Source: G965116155 sp965116155 (GTDB lineage Bacteria; Bdellovibrionota; Bdellovibrionia; Bdellovibrionales; UBA1609). From it: a stretch of 64,000 bases of DNA. Both the position numbers and the translations under genes were made by a program. How positions within the stretch are numbered: the first letter of the stretch is position 1; every line of letters begins with the position of its first letter. Location of the stretch: contig OZ220488.1 of the NCBI GenBank assembly GCA_965116155.1, positions 1-64,000 on the forward strand, read 5' to 3'. A model generated the notes under the pieces. The model was not told where the DNA came from and did no database searches. It worked only from the letters and a program-made list of their open reading frames with translations. Of this stretch, positions 61,393-64,000 are shown one piece after another.

Positions 61393-61853
61393 AACTGTGC
61401 TATTGCCATTTGAAAGCCTGCGCGCGCCCAGGTGATGCCTATGAGTCTTGTACCTTGGCGTAAGTTATAAGCTGTAAAGTGTGTACTGTTTGCGGGCACA
61501 AAATCCACCAGTATGTCACTTAAAACCCCGGGGTTTTTATTTTGAGGAACTTTAAAGGCTGCTTCTTTAGCGCACCACAAGGCTAAGTGTGAGGGGGCTC
61601 CCATGAGCTCGCGCGGAGCATCTGTGCTGACGCGTTTTAAGGTTCTAATAGGAACCGTGCGCGATAGAGGCTCTAAATCAAAGCCTATCTCACAAGCCGC
61701 TACAGCAAAACCACCTACGCCTTCACCATAAGACACACTCCCAAAACCTCCAAGTGCCAGGCGCCACATGGTTTCTTGTAGCTTTTCGCGAAAATTCTCC
61801 TGGCCCCTCGCCCATTTAGAACTCCAATGCACCTGTACAGAAGAAAAATCCAT
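61350..61853 (-). CDS. 4'-phosphopantetheinyl transferase superfamily protein
   Basis: 167 residues. The Mg-binding and catalytic elements IGFDLEPLSR (normally xGIDxExxxR) and LWCAKEAAFK (WxxKEAxxK) are both present, so it should transfer the phosphopantetheine arm of CoA to a carrier protein. The N-terminus resembles the Sfp/AcpT-type half-domain. Its 3' end overlaps the convergent mglA end by 43 bases, meaning its last 14 codons or so are antisense to mglA and may be an extension. AI-2E family permease lies 10 bases upstream on the same strand. Confidence 0.8.
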   Translation of the reverse strand: MDFSSVQVHWSSKWARGQENFREKLQETMWRLALGGFGSVSYGEGVGGFAVAACEIGFDLEPLSRTVPIRTLKRVSTDAPRELMGAPSHLALWCAKEAAFKVPQNKNPGVLSDILVDFVPANSTHFTAYNLRQGTRLIGITWARAGFQMAIAQFYRRESRCCATFPG

Positions 61854-61863
61854 ACGCCTTTTG

Positions 61864-62868
61864 TCAGCTTATTCGCCCTGCCATAAGCTCGGCGGCGGGC
61901 CGGGTGGTTTCGATCTTGTGTAACACAATTTTGGCTATAACGGTAATGGGCACGGCTAAAAACATACCCGCCACTCCCCACGCCAGGCCCCAAAATAGCA
62001 AAAATATTAAAATCGTAACCGGGTGCAGGTCCATATTGTCGCCTAATACCTTAGGCTCTAAAATATTACCAATCAGCACCTGCACAGAGCTCATAATTCC
62101 TATAATACAAGCCAGCTCCCAACCGAGAGAGTATTTTAAAAACACAATAGGTACAGGTAAAAGCGTGGCCACTATGGAGCCTACGCTGGGTATAAAATTG
62201 AGGCAAAAAGTCAGCACCCCAAACATAAAAGCCAGGTCCACCTTAGCAACCCAGAGGATCATCCCCACCAAAAACCCTGTTGTAGTAGAGCTTAGGAACT
62301 TTAAAATCAAATACCGCGAAATAGTGGAAAGCATTTCCTCAAACATCAACGCAGACGAATTACCTGCTGCAGCTTTAGCCGGGCTCATAATTAAAAACAG
62401 CACAAAAATCGCCACCAAAAAGCACTTAGACACAAAGTTAAACACCCAGCCTGTAAGGCTGGTAGCGGTTTCTAGCAGAGGCCACTCTTGAGCCATTGTG
62501 CTCACCAACGTGCGGGGCTCAAAGTCGATGCCCTTTTCTTGCAGCCACACCTCCAGCGGTATAATAGCTTGTTGCAACTTTTGTGGATAACTTGAAGCCT
62601 CTTGGGCAAAGCGCTCCAAAGATCCCATTGTAAGCACCAGCAAAGCCAGCGACGCTAATACAAAGCACAAAAACACAAACCCCACCGCCGCCGCGCGCGG
62701 AATCCGCAGGCGGCTTTGTATCCAGCTAGATGTGGGCTTTAAAATGGCAAACAAGCACAGCGATATAAAAAACGGCACCATCACAGAGCGGGTATAGATA
62801 AGGGCCATAGTGATGGCAATTAAGCTCAGTGCTATGAGGCAGTAGCTTTGTATTTTATTGGCAGACAT
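61864..62868 (-). CDS. AI-2E family (PerM/TqsA-like) permease
   Basis: 334 residues and seven to eight transmembrane helices. Conserved parts are an early double helix, the long central polar segment (ERFAQEASSYPQKLQQ), and the C-terminal core FIPSVGSIVATLLPVPIVFL, VLIGNILEPKVLGDNMDLHP and GVAGMFLAVPITVIAKIVL. Members export or import small molecules or ions; some are linked to AI-2, but the substrate here is unknown. First gene of a pair with the phosphopantetheinyl transferase, divergent from the gamma-glutamyltransferase. Confidence 0.88.
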   Translation of the reverse strand: MSANKIQSYCLIALSLIAITMALIYTRSVMVPFFISLCLFAILKPTSSWIQSRLRIPRAAAVGFVFLCFVLASLALLVLTMGSLERFAQEASSYPQKLQQAIIPLEVWLQEKGIDFEPRTLVSTMAQEWPLLETATSLTGWVFNFVSKCFLVAIFVLFLIMSPAKAAAGNSSALMFEEMLSTISRYLILKFLSSTTTGFLVGMILWVAKVDLAFMFGVLTFCLNFIPSVGSIVATLLPVPIVFLKYSLGWELACIIGIMSSVQVLIGNILEPKVLGDNMDLHPVTILIFLLFWGLAWGVAGMFLAVPITVIAKIVLHKIETTRPAAELMAGRIS

Positions 62869-62940
62869 GATTTTATCATTGTGCCATATTGGATTTAGAA
62901 TTGGCCACAGAGTTTTGAGAGTTTATTAGGGGTTTCACGT

Positions 62941-64000
62941 TTGGGCACACCCACTTGCAGCCTTATTGCTACAGGGCATCCTCTTGCTACGCAGGCAGGG
63001 GCGAAAGTCCACGCTCTTGGAGGGAACGCCTTTGATATAGCCGTGGCGGCGGGCTTAGCCCAGTGTGTTGTGGAGCCCTTGCTATCGGGCCTTGGCGGCG
63101 GCGGGTATGCTGTGAGCTTTGACCACCAGCATGGCTATAGGGCGTGGGATTTTTTTGTGGACTTCCCGGGCAAAGGCCTTCCGGGCACGAGCAAGGCTTT
63201 TGCTGAAGATTTAGAGGTGGATTTTTTAGGAGCTTCGCAGAGTTTTAAAATTGGCCCTGGCTCCATCGCGGCTCCTGGCACTTGGGAAGGCTTAAAAGCT
63301 TTGCACCAAAGTGGCGGCCGGTTGAGTTTGGCTCAAGTGGCGGCCCCGGCCATAGAGTACGCCTACGGGCATAAGCTTAATGCCACTCAGTCGCGGGCGA
63401 TTTTGATTTTAAAGCGCATTGCCTCTTACGACTCTGTAGGAAGGGCGCTGTATTTTCATAAAAATGGTGCCTGCAGGCGCGAGGGCGAAGAACTCCGCAA
63501 CCCTGAGCTGGGCAATTTTATACTCTCGTCTGTCAGGGGTGGGGGAGCCTTTCGTTCTCCACCATTGGTGGAGAGTGTTTTGTCACGCACGCGTGGGGTT
63601 TCGAGCTTAAACGCCGCAGACTTTACTCAGTACAAGGTTCAAGTGGCAGAGCCCTTGGTTTGGAAATACCGCGACCATGTGCTGTACTCCACACCAGAAC
63701 CCAACTTGGGTGGGGTGTTTTTAAGGCGCATGCTAAAAGATCTAGAGTCTTATGATTTGTCTTCTACAAAGTGGGGCAGTAGTGAGCATATTGGCATTTT
63801 AGCACAAGTTTTAAAACGAGCAGAAGAACAGGCCCAGGTTTTAGAGCAGTCGTTTAAAAAAGGCACCACGCATTTAAGTGTGTCCGATGCAGAGGGCAAT
63901 CTGCTGAGCGTGAGCCTATCTAATGGTGAAGGCTCGGGCTGTTTTGTACCGGGCACAGGCGTAATGCTAAACAATATGATGGGCGAGGATGATATTTTGG
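62941..64000 (+). CDS. ggt: gamma-glutamyltransferase, incomplete at window end
   Basis: Open from a TTG at 62941 (TTAGGGG eight bases upstream, no other start in frame after the stop at 62896) to the window edge, 353 codons. The large-subunit start IATGHPLATQAGAKV, GGNAFDIAVAAGLAQCVVEP and SGLGGGGYAV are classic. The autocleavage site KGTTHLSVSDAEGNLLS places the catalytic Thr at residue 309, earlier than in E. coli GGT (391), so the large subunit is short. NGEGSG and VPGTGVMLNNMMG follow. No signal peptide is visible, so it may be cytoplasmic, unlike most GGTs. It transfers or hydrolyses gamma-glutamyl groups, for example of glutathione. Confidence 0.85.
   Translation, partial: MGTPTCSLIATGHPLATQAGAKVHALGGNAFDIAVAAGLAQCVVEPLLSGLGGGGYAVSFDHQHGYRAWDFFVDFPGKGLPGTSKAFAEDLEVDFLGASQSFKIGPGSIAAPGTWEGLKALHQSGGRLSLAQVAAPAIEYAYGHKLNATQSRAILILKRIASYDSVGRALYFHKNGACRREGEELRNPELGNFILSSVRGGGAFRSPPLVESVLSRTRGVSSLNAADFTQYKVQVAEPLVWKYRDHVLYSTPEPNLGGVFLRRMLKDLESYDLSSTKWGSSEHIGILAQVLKRAEEQAQVLEQSFKKGTTHLSVSDAEGNLLSVSLSNGEGSGCFVPGTGVMLNNMMGEDDIL

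Overview
The window is bacterial chromosome with mainly housekeeping genes. Gene content resembles the former Deltaproteobacteria, perhaps Bdellovibrionota: an A2-type (YSHP) caa3 cytochrome oxidase operon with Sco, an MglA-type GTPase beside smc-recR, an alpha2-type GlyRS, an EF-G2-like factor, a met-zincin lipoprotein protease, and outer-membrane barrels ending in Phe. The taxon is inferred from gene content only. Several exported ankyrin-repeat proteins suggest a host- or prey-associated life.

Layout. 1-2.7 kb: start of an exported protein gene leaving the window, then overlapping miaA-ribF-pdxH. 3-10 kb: exported ankyrin protein, lipoprotein, mutL, SH3b/barrel protein, Yip1-like membrane protein. 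10.1-18.5 kb: respiratory operon (cytochrome c, sco, coxBACD, ctaB) running into cutA and an EF-G2-like gene, closed by hairpins. 18.7-32 kb: secreted serine protease, PilZ-like protein, ybaB-dnaX with the SRP RNA upstream, barrel protein, large metalloprotease, TPR-efp-TPR, tsaB. 32.5-42.6 kb: an AT-richer island in which a RavA/MoxR-type AAA+ ATPase, a VWA protein, an unknown protein and two ankyrin proteins all carry Sec signal peptides. The two ankyrin genes are inverted paralogues bracketing the other three. 42.9-51 kb: FadL-like barrel, thioesterase, TPR/winged-helix regulator, lon, a PD-(D/E)XK-like gene between 59-bp direct repeats, proC. 51-56 kb: DUF3108-like gene, ppdK and glyS, each interrupted by one frameshift, plus tRNA-Leu(UAG). 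56-64 kb: smc-recR-mglA, phosphopantetheinyl transferase, AI-2E family permease and the start of a gamma-glutamyltransferase.

Almost every long intergenic gap holds copies of a modular palindromic repeat family (family A). Conserved boxes alternate with stems whose sequence differs between copies while pairing is kept within each copy. The copies sit 3' of genes, and some have supplied stop codons or C-terminal residues. A second family (family B) carries its own 21-bp box and an arm of the type CCAAAACACCT/AGGTGTTTTGG. I see no transposase or integrase in the window.

The two most interesting items are the exported ATPase-VWA-ankyrin island and the covarying repeat family. All calls come from reading sequence and motifs; no database search was possible.
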